Origin: Phlyctochytrium arcticum
Lineage: Eukaryota; Chytridiomycota; Chytridiomycetes; Chytridiales; Chytridiaceae
Length of the DNA: 64,000 nucleotides
Direction of reading: 5' to 3'
NCBI GenBank assembly: GCA_025602905.1
Contig: JAHLKI010000027.1
Coordinates: 1-64,000, forward strand
Part shown: positions 21,664-31,090 of the stretch, piece by piece
How the letters are laid out: each line of letters begins with the position of its first letter
Numbering within the stretch: position 1 is the stretch's first letter
Program-made: the position numbers and the translations under genes
Notes under the pieces: generated by a model
The model's database searches: none
What the model was told of the DNA's origin: nothing
Seen by the model: only the letters and a program-made list of their open reading frames with translations

Positions 21664-23831
21664 TCTTCTAGCGGCATACTTCCCTTGGACATAGTGGGGG
21701 TGATGTGGGTGAGGGGATCCTCAAACTCTTCATTATCAGAGACGACGTCCATATCGGCGGTGGGGGAGCTGGCTTTGTTGGTCGTAGTATTTGGGTGGCC
21801 AGGACGGTGGAGGATTGTACCCGAAGGGTAGGTCGGCGGGGGAGTTGATTGGTTGAGGGAGGGAGTGGTGGACAGGTCCTGGGTTCGGGTGTCGGTAGGG
21901 GGTGCCGCAATGTCCATGTCGGAAGGTGATGACGGGCGGGAAGGAGGTGGTGCGCGTGTGTCTTCGGGGATGGGAGGGTAGCGGTCCGCAAAGCGCTTTG
22001 CACGGTTATCATCGACGAGTTTCATCACGCATTCGCGGAGAGGAAGGCCGGGGGTGGTGTAGGGGGAGAAGGAGTCCGGGAAGAGAGGGAGAAGGTCGGC
22101 GGTGGTGGCAAGGGTGAGGTAGAAGGTCGCGACCATTGGGGAGACGGTACGGGACAAGATGCGGTGGAGTCGTTTGGCGGCGTGGTCACGGACGGTCTTG
22201 CGCTGTTCTTCGGTAGGGGATTCGCTGCCAGAACGCGTCGGGTCATAGTTGTCGAGGACGGGGAGGCCAACGTCTTTCAGTTTGGCAATCAGAGTGGGGG
22301 CATGCTCGGGGCGAACCAGTAGTTCGAGGATATTGGCTCCAATGAAAGATAGTTCGAGTATCTTGGTAGTGTCGATGGAGAGATTGTGGAGAATGTTGCG
22401 GAGTTCGGCGTAGTGTCCCCGGTAGGTACACCGCGCGTGGATGAGGACGGGGGTGGGTTGGGCGGCGGGATCGCGGCGGAAGGGAAGACGATTGGTTGGG
22501 CGGGGGTTGAGACGACGGAGAGAGTCAACAATCATCGGCTTTTGCTCCGAGGGGAATCGTGCGGCAATTTGAGCAAAGGAAGGACGGGCATAAGGGGTGG
22601 TGGCAGTAGCTGTTGCAGCAGCGGGGGTAGTGGAGAGCGGGCCGACGCGATTGGGGGAGGTAGTGGTAGCGGGGATGTTGGGGGTGGGCCTAGCGGAGAT
22701 CTGAGGGGGAGAAGAACCGTTAGCAATTGCAGGGAGAAGAACGGATGGGGAAGAGTCAATTTTAGTCACCAACGAGGCAACCAGACCGGCGAGAGAAGTC
22801 ATCATAGTTGTGGTGTGTTCCATGAAAGCATTGACACGGTTATCGGTGTCTTCTTGGCGTTTGGCAGAGTCCTTCATAAACGCAGCCAGGATGGGGTCGG
22901 TGTGGGTGGGGACAGTGATGGCGGTGGTGGGAGTAGGTGTGGGAAAGACGGGGATGGTGTGGGTGAGCGTGAGCATGGGCATTTGGGTGAGGAGAGCATT
23001 GTCATTGGTGAGGTCGACGGTGGCGGTGGCAGGGGCGGCAATGGTGGTAGTAGTAGTGGGTTGTTGGGTGGTGATGGGTGCGTCGACGTCGAAGGGAGTG
23101 GGGGATTGACCGGTGGGGCGGCGAGCCGCGGGGGTAGGCGAGAGGCGGCGCGCGAGCGGTGTGTCCGCGGGCGGGCGTGGTTGGAAAGGTACGGGGGAAG
23201 CGCGGCGAGGAGGAGGAGAAAGGGAGAGCGAACGCTCTCCCAATGAAGGAGAGGAACGGCGGCGTTTGTTGGTAGCGGATTTGGGAAGAACGGGGGGCAA
23301 AGCGTTGTTGGAGGGGATAGCGGGGAGGTTGTTTACTTTGAGCGCATCCTGTAGGGTGATCTTGGTCGAGCACGCTTGACATTTGAGGCGAAGATTCTTG
23401 CCGTTCATGCCATCGCTATTGAAGCTTCCGATACAGCCGTTTTCCTTACAGACTAGAGCCTTGCGGTGTTCGGCAAAGTGGGTCTTTAATAGGGCAACCT
23501 CGGGGCTGTCGGGCTTGCGTGAATTCTTGCGGCGGGAAACGGTGGTAAAGCCGTCGTTGTCGGGGGCGGGAGAGGGTGATGCACGGGCAAGGCCTTTCTC
23601 TTGCTTGATGCGGAAGAGCTCGGCAAGGTCCTCAGGAGTTACGTCCGCCATAGTGTAGGCAGCGGGTCCAGGCGTGGCGGCGGTGCAGGCAGGTTCTTGG
23701 GATTCAGCGGGGGAGGGCGTGTTGTCCTTGTCAATCATCTCGAGAAGAGCGGTGGTAGGAGAAGGTGTGGGGAGTGCAGAACTAGGTCCAGCGGAGTTTG
23801 GAGCGGCTGGGGTCAGGAATCTCTTGAACAT
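21660..23831 (-). CDS. B1 ORF1: RNA-binding chaperone-like protein (723 aa)
   Basis: ORF1 proteins of non-LTR elements bind the element RNA. The start is set at 23831 (MFKRFLTPAAP); the frame is open 15 codons further. After a Pro/Ser/Thr-rich N-terminus, a zinc-ribbon-like pattern occurs near residue 130-155 (CKENGC ... LKCQAC). A long disordered stretch follows, then PSFAQIAARFP and a beta-alpha region with ILELSFIGANILELLV that looks like a degenerate RRM. The PSFAQI..RF block and the (S)(W/F)IG..LE block are shared with A ORF1 and C ORF1. The stop TGA overlaps the ORF2 start. Confidence 0.75.
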   Translation of the reverse strand: MFKRFLTPAAPNSAGPSSALPTPSPTTALLEMIDKDNTPSPAESQEPACTAATPGPAAYTMADVTPEDLAELFRIKQEKGLARASPSPAPDNDGFTTVSRRKNSRKPDSPEVALLKTHFAEHRKALVCKENGCIGSFNSDGMNGKNLRLKCQACSTKITLQDALKVNNLPAIPSNNALPPVLPKSATNKRRRSSPSLGERSLSLSPPPRRASPVPFQPRPPADTPLARRLSPTPAARRPTGQSPTPFDVDAPITTQQPTTTTTIAAPATATVDLTNDNALLTQMPMLTLTHTIPVFPTPTPTTAITVPTHTDPILAAFMKDSAKRQEDTDNRVNAFMEHTTTMMTSLAGLVASLVTKIDSSPSVLLPAIANGSSPPQISARPTPNIPATTTSPNRVGPLSTTPAAATATATTPYARPSFAQIAARFPSEQKPMIVDSLRRLNPRPTNRLPFRRDPAAQPTPVLIHARCTYRGHYAELRNILHNLSIDTTKILELSFIGANILELLVRPEHAPTLIAKLKDVGLPVLDNYDPTRSGSESPTEEQRKTVRDHAAKRLHRILSRTVSPMVATFYLTLATTADLLPLFPDSFSPYTTPGLPLRECVMKLVDDNRAKRFADRYPPIPEDTRAPPPSRPSSPSDMDIAAPPTDTRTQDLSTTPSLNQSTPPPTYPSGTILHRPGHPNTTTNKASSPTADMDVVSDNEEFEDPLTHITPTMSKGSMPLEE

Positions 23832-24287
23832 TAGAGACTCGGGCGGCTCAGCTACACACGCGTCGGGCAGTAACACAGACGCGTCTACGGATCTCGGCTA
23901 AATTAGATATCCACAGAAATCCAAGGGGAGAAGTGACCCAAGGAACCAGCGAAAACAAGCACGAGGGGGTGGTTTTTGGCGGGATCGGCGACGTGGTGGT
24001 ATGACAAATGCCGGCGGAGAGCGGGGGAACAGAATGAGCCAATGGATGGATGGATTCGTTCAGAACTGATGATGGACGGTCAAGAAAGGTGGTTTTGGGG
24101 CGAAAATCGGTGTTTGGACAACGAGATCCTCGCAATTGCGGTGGGGGAAAGTTGGCAGACTAATCCAACGGGGCAAACAAGACACTCAGGAGATAGCCCT
24201 CAGTGAGTACTATCGACCTATGTGGTTGTTTGTGATTCAAAATGTTTGGGGGACGCGCGGTTCGGGTTCTAATCGAGCAGGCGGTCC

Positions 24288-24662
24288 TGAGATACAAATG
24301 AACAGTCTGAGATACAAAATGAACAGTCTGAGATACAAAATGAACAGTCTGAGATACAAAATGAACAGTCTGAGATACAAAATGAACAGTCTGAGATACA
24401 AAATGAACAGTCTGAGATACAAAATGAACAGTCTGAGATACAAAATGAACAGTCTGAGATACAAAATGAACAGTCTGAGATACAAAATGAACAGTCTGAG
24501 ATACAAAATGAACAGTCTGAGATACAAAATGAACAGTCTGAGATACAAAATGAACAGTCTGAGATACAAAATGAACAGTCTGAGATACAAAATGAACAGT
24601 CTGAGATACAAAATGAACAGTCTGAGATACAAAATGAACAGTCTGAGATACAAAATGAACAG
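24288..24662. repeat. 21-bp minisatellite, about 17.3 units
   Basis: Unit is ATACAAAATGAACAG followed by TCTGAG. The first unit lacks one A; all later units appear identical. It lies between the 5' leader of B1 and the TAGGGTTAGG that starts A2. Uniform units imply recent expansion or homogenisation. Being a multiple of three it is open in several frames, but this is a consequence of the repeat. Confidence 0.95.
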
Positions 24663-27600
24663 TAGGGTTAGGAATAACGGTTCTTATTAGGCTGGAGGCA
24701 ATGTAGATACATCAGGTACTATCTAAATGACTAAAGTAATCAAGCTACATAGAGAAATGTCCAAAAAAAAGTGAAAACAAGTAAAAATGGTCGAAAAAGT
24801 AGCATAAATACGCCGTGAAACACGCCAAAGCATGGCCAGGATATGTCCAGTAACTCCAAAGAATAGTGTGGGAACTTGCAAATTCTCATGGAATGGGCAA
24901 TTTTTGGGAGGAAACTTGAAATTTGAGAGAAAAGTTGAAATGGTGATAAAGGAAGTGAGGACCAGAGTTGTTAGGAGAGTTAACAGGCGTGCGCAGAGTA
25001 GTGCTGAGTTGAAATCAAGGGGCAGCAGGCTTGCTTTCTGAAAAAACTTTGTGGTAAGGTGGGAAAATGTGGAAAAAATGTCAACTTCATGCCTTGGGCA
25101 TGATGAGAGAGCTTGAAAATGGTGTGTGCGGGGATTGCCATAGTCTACAAATGGTGTTACGGGAAGCTGTGCCGAGTTTGAGGTCATTTGAGTGATTTTT
25201 GATGGAGTTGGAAAAAATGAGGTATTGATAGTGTTTTCCCATATTTTGCAGAAGTCATATTAGAATGAACAAATACGGCAGGAGGATGATGAGATTTCGC
25301 CCACAGTTGCCGGCATGGGTGGTGTATGGGGTGGTGGGGTCATACTGGCTGGATGGGCGCATTTCAGGGAGCGCAGTATGAGGGAAGAGGTGTTTTTTGT
25401 GGATGTCTGGTCTTGAAGAGCTGAAGGCAGGGAGAGATGATGGGCCTCACTAGTACATGTAGTAGTCGGAGCCAGGGCGGCTGTTGTTCATTGAGAGCCC
25501 AGATCGACTTAGAGACAGGAGACCACAGCAGGAGGAGAGAAGCGTGGGAAAAAAACGAAACTGGGTGATGTCGAGTCAACAACCGGCCAGAGACGGTCGA
25601 CGCACATGCCCCATGGGCTGGCAAGCGGGGACGTGGATGAGTTGACTTAAGAGCATACCGCATTAGCACCAAAAGTGAGGCCAGGAGGGGAAATCGGGTG
25701 TTTTGCCGAAATAGTAGATTGCAAGACTTGAGGTATTGAATTCCAGTCAAAATGAGGCAAACTGATACTAGGGTATTCCATTTGGGTACCATTTCGAGGC
25801 TGGGACGAAGTCCCAGAACGAGAAATGCATTTTGGAATTTGATGGGTTTTATTGTTGGTGGGTGGAGATGAATGCCAAGAGGATAAAGAGATTTTTGATG
25901 GGGGGGGTAGTTGGAGACACAAGAGTAGGCAGGGTCTTGTTGGACACAGTGTTCTAGTGTTAGGTGGTGTTGTTGGCCATCTTGTGGATGTTTTTTGTGA
26001 GGATGTCTATGAGGCAGGTGTGCTGAGGGTGGTACATGGTGTAAATTGGCCTTGGGAACTCGGGGTGGTGGGAGTGGGACCATAGACACAGTTTTTCCAA
26101 TGAGGTGGTAGAGTAGGTGACCAGAGGCGCCCAGTATGTTCCATATGGATCATGGAAAGTTGAGTTCCAGAGTGTGGGAGAAAAGTCGCGATTTTTCAGA
26201 CAGAAACTCTTGCTACTAGAATAAGACACTACCAAAGTAGCATCAAGAGCACCGTAGCGTGTGGGGGGATGATTGGCCCTTAGCGCCCGACTCCGTAGAT
26301 CCATAAATGGACAAGATGGCATGAGAAATACCGCCAAACAGCACAAACCCGGCCCTGGCAAGGAAAGTGATAATGGGCAGTGGGTTCTGGCACAGGGGGT
26401 GGTAGGGGGTACATAGACGGTGGTTTGGGGCCAGTTGTAGGTCATCCAGGTCGAGACTCAGGGGACAGGTGGCCAGGGATAAAAATTCCAAAAATTTCGG
26501 GCTGTCCTCCAGACTAGGTAAACTTGATGAGGACTGAAAGGGACATGCTGAAAGTGGTACCAGAGCTGGAACCGGGTACGGGGCGAGGGCGGGTATAGTC
26601 AAAAGTCTGTTGTCTTGATGCTCCTGCCTGATTCCAGGTGGTATGCATGGGGCTGGGTTGACATGGAAAAAGTTGATGAAAAAGGCTTGAGAGGGTGGCA
26701 TATGCCGTATATACGGATGGGGAAGGTATAGACGGTTCTTTAGGTGACGTGCAAGCGTGTCCAAGTGCAAAGCTGTGGGTAAGGTGTCCAATCACAGGAA
26801 ATACTAAAAATTCCCGCCATCCTCCAGACTAGGTAAAGTTCCTGTTGAGGTGTGATAAAGGGCCCATGATTGCACAGAAGTTGCAGGTGGGTATGGTGGG
26901 ACATTTGTTGCTGTTGATTGGCGGTTTGCATGCCCCGTTTTTGATTTGGGGGTTGGTGCGGGTGGTGTTGAGGGTGGGTAGATGATAATGATGAAAACCA
27001 CTGGACAGGGTGCCATATGTCACAGTGTTTGATAGAGGGGGTGTTGAAGGTGGTGTGGGTGAGATTTGGGTCCAATTGGAGCAAAATAAGTGGTAAAAAG
27101 TGCTGGAGATTGCGAAAGTCATAAATGCTCGGTTTTTGAGAAATATTTCTAAGTCCCAATACCCAGAAGCGTGATTGGCATGTACTTCATGGCAATGGGG
27201 TCCCATAAGCCCAATTCTTCAGAGATACTGGAGAGCACCATTTCCGACTATAGGGTGGAGCTTGGGAGTGTTGTTATAGGGTAATTCTCGAGGTTGTCAT
27301 AGGTGCTGCTGTCTTGATAAACAAAGCTGCCAAATTTGAGACATGTGCATTCCAAAATTGCAAATTTTCAACATGAGCCTAGCCGTTCTGGGAGTTGAAG
27401 TGATGGATGTAGGGCATTTTGGAGGTCATACGTTTGCTCCTTGAGGTGGGGTTTGGTTGGATATTAACAAACTTTACCCAAGGGAAGCCGTTTTATCGGC
27501 GATCAGTGCAAACTAGTGGTACAGGCACTCCCCTGATTCAAATGGAGCATGAGTTGCAGAAACCTGACTTTGAAGGGTCGAGAAAAGATAATTTGATGGT

Positions 27601-27838
27601 GTGGGGGTGGTGGGAGGAAAAAGGCAATCATCAAATTTGGGTACCAAATGCCAATAATGGGAGTGAGATTGTGAATGATTGTAGCAAGGAGTTGATAAGG
27701 GAGAGTCCAGAGCAGTAAGTAGCTGAAGACTAGCAGTTTGATGGATTGTTGGTGAGAGGAAGTTGTGGTGTTCTTGGAGGTGAGGTGATGCCAATTGTAA
27801 TTGGGATAGTCTGAAGTTGATTGAAGCGGAGATCTGGA

Positions 27839-30800
27839 TTACATAATCACTCCGATGGCCGCTGGAAAGTGAAAGGCGGTATTGGGGGGAGAAGCGGGTG
27901 ACAGGGCAGATGAAAAGGGGGCCGCCGAAGGGATCACACGACCTGCCGGTGGGCGTAGTGCTTCTTGTTCCAAAGGGTCACCCCATTCCTCGTCCATCAA
28001 CTGTCGGTATACAATTTGAAGCAAGACCGCAAATAAATATCCGTCGGCATGGTTTACCACGCAATCCAATGCACTGTACAGTTCCGTATCCAGTTTCTTG
28101 TCCAAGAGCCGTTGTCGATCCTTTAATAACCATTCCGAAATCCGCGGCCATTCTGCATGAGTCTCAAAGAACGGGAGCGCACATTCAATCATACAGCGGC
28201 GATTCACCCAACGGCGGCAGATATCACACTTCTTCCTTGACATAAGGACGTTTTCCCGCCACTTGATGGCCCATGGTCGGAGGACTGGAGGTTGCAGATA
28301 GAAGACGGAGTCAACATAACTCTGGGGGCGCCGGTACAGAATGTAGTTTGCCAGTGGGGAGCCTGCCGGTCCTGAATCAAAACGTCGGTACAGTAACTGG
28401 TCCAAATTTGATTTTCGAACATAGGACCGCCAGCTAATTGGATTTTCTTCTGGTGGTGAGGCCGCAACAACAGCACGCCAAGCGATCACGTCAGTAGGTG
28501 GTAGCAAACATCGAGGAAGAACTGCATCGATAGATAGTAATGGCGTGACGGGGGCCGCAATGGATGGCAAAGAGAACAAAGGATTGGATTGTGGCATCTT
28601 TTCCAAATGCAAAAAGTAGGAGCCCACCATATCAACAGCCCGATGGCTCCACTGTCCTAGCGCACTCATGCTCTCATGTAACTGTTGCGGTGCGAGTCGG
28701 CCAAATATCCAATCGAGGGCCTCGCAATGAAGCTTCTCTAATCCCGTACGCAACGGCAATCGACGGGGATCAGCACCAGACCATATCCAGAAGGGAGGAA
28801 GACCGAAGTCTGTATGTGACCGAACGAAAGTTTTGTACAGGGTAAGTCGCACCACCACTGGCCAGAGATTTCCGCTAATCATCAGAGCTTTAAGCATTCG
28901 AGTAGCCTTGCCAAGACGGATATCCAGATGATCTTTCCACATAATTCCTTTTGCCCCCGTCGGAAATCCAAGGTATTTGTAATTTTCAACCTTGGGTACA
29001 GACTTGCTGGCTAATAGAAGAGTAGGCGGGCCGGAAGCATCCCACTTGTCCTTCCAAACCACGCCGCACTTGCTATTATTGAACTCCATCCCGTTTTCCG
29101 CTGCCCATATGGTACAAACATCCAGAAAGAGTTGTGCTTCCCTGATATCAATTGGCTGGAGTTTGATATCATCGGCATAGGCAAGAGATGGGGGGAATTT
29201 GCGGATGGTCAAATCTGTCATAGTATCCATTGTCAATAGCAAAGTGTCAATGAAAACATTGAATAACAGTGGTGAGACGAGTGACCCTTGAAACAGTCCA
29301 CATTCACGCGAAACAGATGGCGTGAGTTCACCGTTGACAACGAAACGAGAGGATGGCTCGCGGCACATTAAACTATAGACAAGTGCAACCGCCCACACTG
29401 ATGCTCCTGCTTCTTTCACCCGCTCAAGTAAACGAGAATGCGGGACTCTATCATACGCGGCCTTTAGGTCCAAGTAAATAGAGATGTCAGAGCCCAGACG
29501 AATACTTTCACTCCCAATGAGCGCTTGGGTAATAGCCGAATGCCGTGAGCGAAAGCCGCCCTGTCCAGGATGGACTTTGGCCCAATCTTCACCATGCCAC
29601 ACAGTCAATACTCTTTTCTCGAAAAGCCGACGCAGGACACAAGTATTGGCAATAGGCCGAGTGTCGGCAGGTCCAACGAGATCACCATCCACTTTGGCTG
29701 TCAAGGTCACATTTGCAGAGTTCCAACATTTGGGCGTCGTTCCCAAGCAGACACAAAGATAAAAAAACAAACTGATGTGACTGGCAAAGACTTCACTTGC
29801 ACACAGTGCCTTAAGCAGAATGGGAGGAACATTGTCCGGGCCAGAGCTTTTCGTGACAGGATACCCTCTTATCACCTTTTCTATACCTGCCCAATCTCCC
29901 ACCACGGCAGCCATGGCACGCGCTACAACATCGCCAGCCGCAGGTATCTCAAAAGCAAGAGGTGGTGGGTTGGCTACCGGATTCTTGAAGATTTCAGCAA
30001 AATGCTCCACGACAGAATCCACTGCCGATACAGTACTCCCTTCAACACCAATGACCGGCTGTTTTCCCCGCAAGCTTCGTTTGAAAAGACGAGTGGCTGA
30101 ACTTGCATCTTGAGCTCCACGCAATGCATCCTGAAGGTGGTCCGGCCGCATTTGCGCTACTGATGGGACATATGCTCCCAGCACCTGTTCACCAACAAAA
30201 AATATCCAATCCGATAGTAACTGTCCTATAAAATCAATCATCGCTTCACGATCCGCAAGTGACAGCGACATCCCTTCATTCTTGAGGAACTGAAGAAGAG
30301 TATTGATATCCCAACTATCGCGGTCATATTCGGAGCAAATTCGTTCCTTGACTAGTGACTCCGAGAGGTACTTTACAAATAGCCGGCGCGTGGGATTAGA
30401 TCGGACATCAGGAGGAGGTGATGAGACCAATGGCCGAGAAGGTGGTGTCCAGTCAATCTTCATAATGCCATGATCGCTACTAATTGGGGCCGTTTCATAG
30501 GACCATGACAAGGTAGTGGATGAGGTCAGGATATGGTCTAGTCTTGAGAGGCCAGAGACTGCCGGAAGAAGGTTCAAATGGTGTCGAGAAGCAGTAGTCC
30601 AGAATGAGTGAGCACGTGGGGCGGGATCATTTAAGCGCCGTGGGTTATCCCCAGTGCGGCTACCCAAACGGACATTGACATCCCCAATAATAGCAACCGG
30701 CTTAGAGGTCATTTTTGGATTCAGAATTTCTTGGACAACATTCTCTTCGAGAGATGGCGGCAGATAGACAAAGAGGAAATGTTGATTATGAATAGCCAGG

Positions 30801-31090
30801 GAGAGGGAGTACTCAGTTTTGGCCATATAGTTGATGAAGGGATGGAGACGAGGCGGGACTAGCGCCAGAAGGCCTCCGTTTTGATGGCCGTGAGTTCTGG
30901 GTTGAGATGGATATGAGGACCAGAACTGGGAGTATGGGTGAGTTTTTATATAATTCCAGGATGTAAACCAGGTTTCTGAAATGATGATGAGGTCGTAGAC
31001 GTTGTTGTTGATGAGATCGATAAGAATATCCAGCTTCAAGGGTGTTAATCCTCGCGCGTTGATGTATCCGATGATGAGTTTACTATTCAT
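27839..31090 (-). CDS. A2 ORF2: endonuclease-reverse transcriptase (1083 aa)
   Basis: The start is placed at the ATG of ATGAATAG (31090-31083), which overlaps the ORF1 stop; the frame is open 21 codons upstream inside ORF1. The endonuclease shows IIGYINARGL, IIISETWF, GHQNGGLLALVPP, AIIGDVNVRLG, SRLDHIL and SSDHGIMKIDW. The RT shows SSGPDNVPPILLKAL, TRPIANTCVLRRLFE, GGFRSRHSAITQAL, YLDLKAAYDRVPHS, GLFQGSLVSPLLFN and the catalytic YADDIKLQ. The C-terminus has CDICRRWVNRRCMIEC, a Cys-rich knuckle in the same place as in B and C. Closest in this window to C ORF2 (same YINA.G, GHQNGGLLA and NRRCMI.C blocks). No frameshift or stop is present. Confidence 0.93.
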   Translation of the reverse strand: MNSKLIIGYINARGLTPLKLDILIDLINNNVYDLIIISETWFTSWNYIKTHPYSQFWSSYPSQPRTHGHQNGGLLALVPPRLHPFINYMAKTEYSLSLAIHNQHFLFVYLPPSLEENVVQEILNPKMTSKPVAIIGDVNVRLGSRTGDNPRRLNDPAPRAHSFWTTASRHHLNLLPAVSGLSRLDHILTSSTTLSWSYETAPISSDHGIMKIDWTPPSRPLVSSPPPDVRSNPTRRLFVKYLSESLVKERICSEYDRDSWDINTLLQFLKNEGMSLSLADREAMIDFIGQLLSDWIFFVGEQVLGAYVPSVAQMRPDHLQDALRGAQDASSATRLFKRSLRGKQPVIGVEGSTVSAVDSVVEHFAEIFKNPVANPPPLAFEIPAAGDVVARAMAAVVGDWAGIEKVIRGYPVTKSSGPDNVPPILLKALCASEVFASHISLFFYLCVCLGTTPKCWNSANVTLTAKVDGDLVGPADTRPIANTCVLRRLFEKRVLTVWHGEDWAKVHPGQGGFRSRHSAITQALIGSESIRLGSDISIYLDLKAAYDRVPHSRLLERVKEAGASVWAVALVYSLMCREPSSRFVVNGELTPSVSRECGLFQGSLVSPLLFNVFIDTLLLTMDTMTDLTIRKFPPSLAYADDIKLQPIDIREAQLFLDVCTIWAAENGMEFNNSKCGVVWKDKWDASGPPTLLLASKSVPKVENYKYLGFPTGAKGIMWKDHLDIRLGKATRMLKALMISGNLWPVVVRLTLYKTFVRSHTDFGLPPFWIWSGADPRRLPLRTGLEKLHCEALDWIFGRLAPQQLHESMSALGQWSHRAVDMVGSYFLHLEKMPQSNPLFSLPSIAAPVTPLLSIDAVLPRCLLPPTDVIAWRAVVAASPPEENPISWRSYVRKSNLDQLLYRRFDSGPAGSPLANYILYRRPQSYVDSVFYLQPPVLRPWAIKWRENVLMSRKKCDICRRWVNRRCMIECALPFFETHAEWPRISEWLLKDRQRLLDKKLDTELYSALDCVVNHADGYLFAVLLQIVYRQLMDEEWGDPLEQEALRPPAGRVIPSAAPFSSALSPASPPNTAFHFPAAIGVIM

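Larger units (their letters stand above)
17003..24662 (-). mobile_element. B1: family B non-LTR retrotransposon with both ORFs intact
   Basis: Minus-strand element. 3' end at 17003 in a telomeric tract, about 0.78 kb 3'UTR, ORF2 (17797-21663), ORF1 (21660-23831), a 5' leader of about 460 bp, then a 21-bp minisatellite up to 24662 where the tract leading into A2 starts. The minisatellite may be part of the element or separate. The sense strand is C-rich. This is the only copy of B here with complete ORFs, so the true 5' end cannot be confirmed by comparison. Confidence 0.9.

Noticed and set aside
24288..24662. CRISPR-like repeat array
   Set aside because: Units are directly adjacent with no spacers, and the sequence is eukaryotic.
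24136..24690. A 184-codon frame made of a seven-residue repeat, and its minus-strand counterpart
   Set aside because: A 21-bp repeat without a stop is open in every unit; no sign of a real gene on either side.
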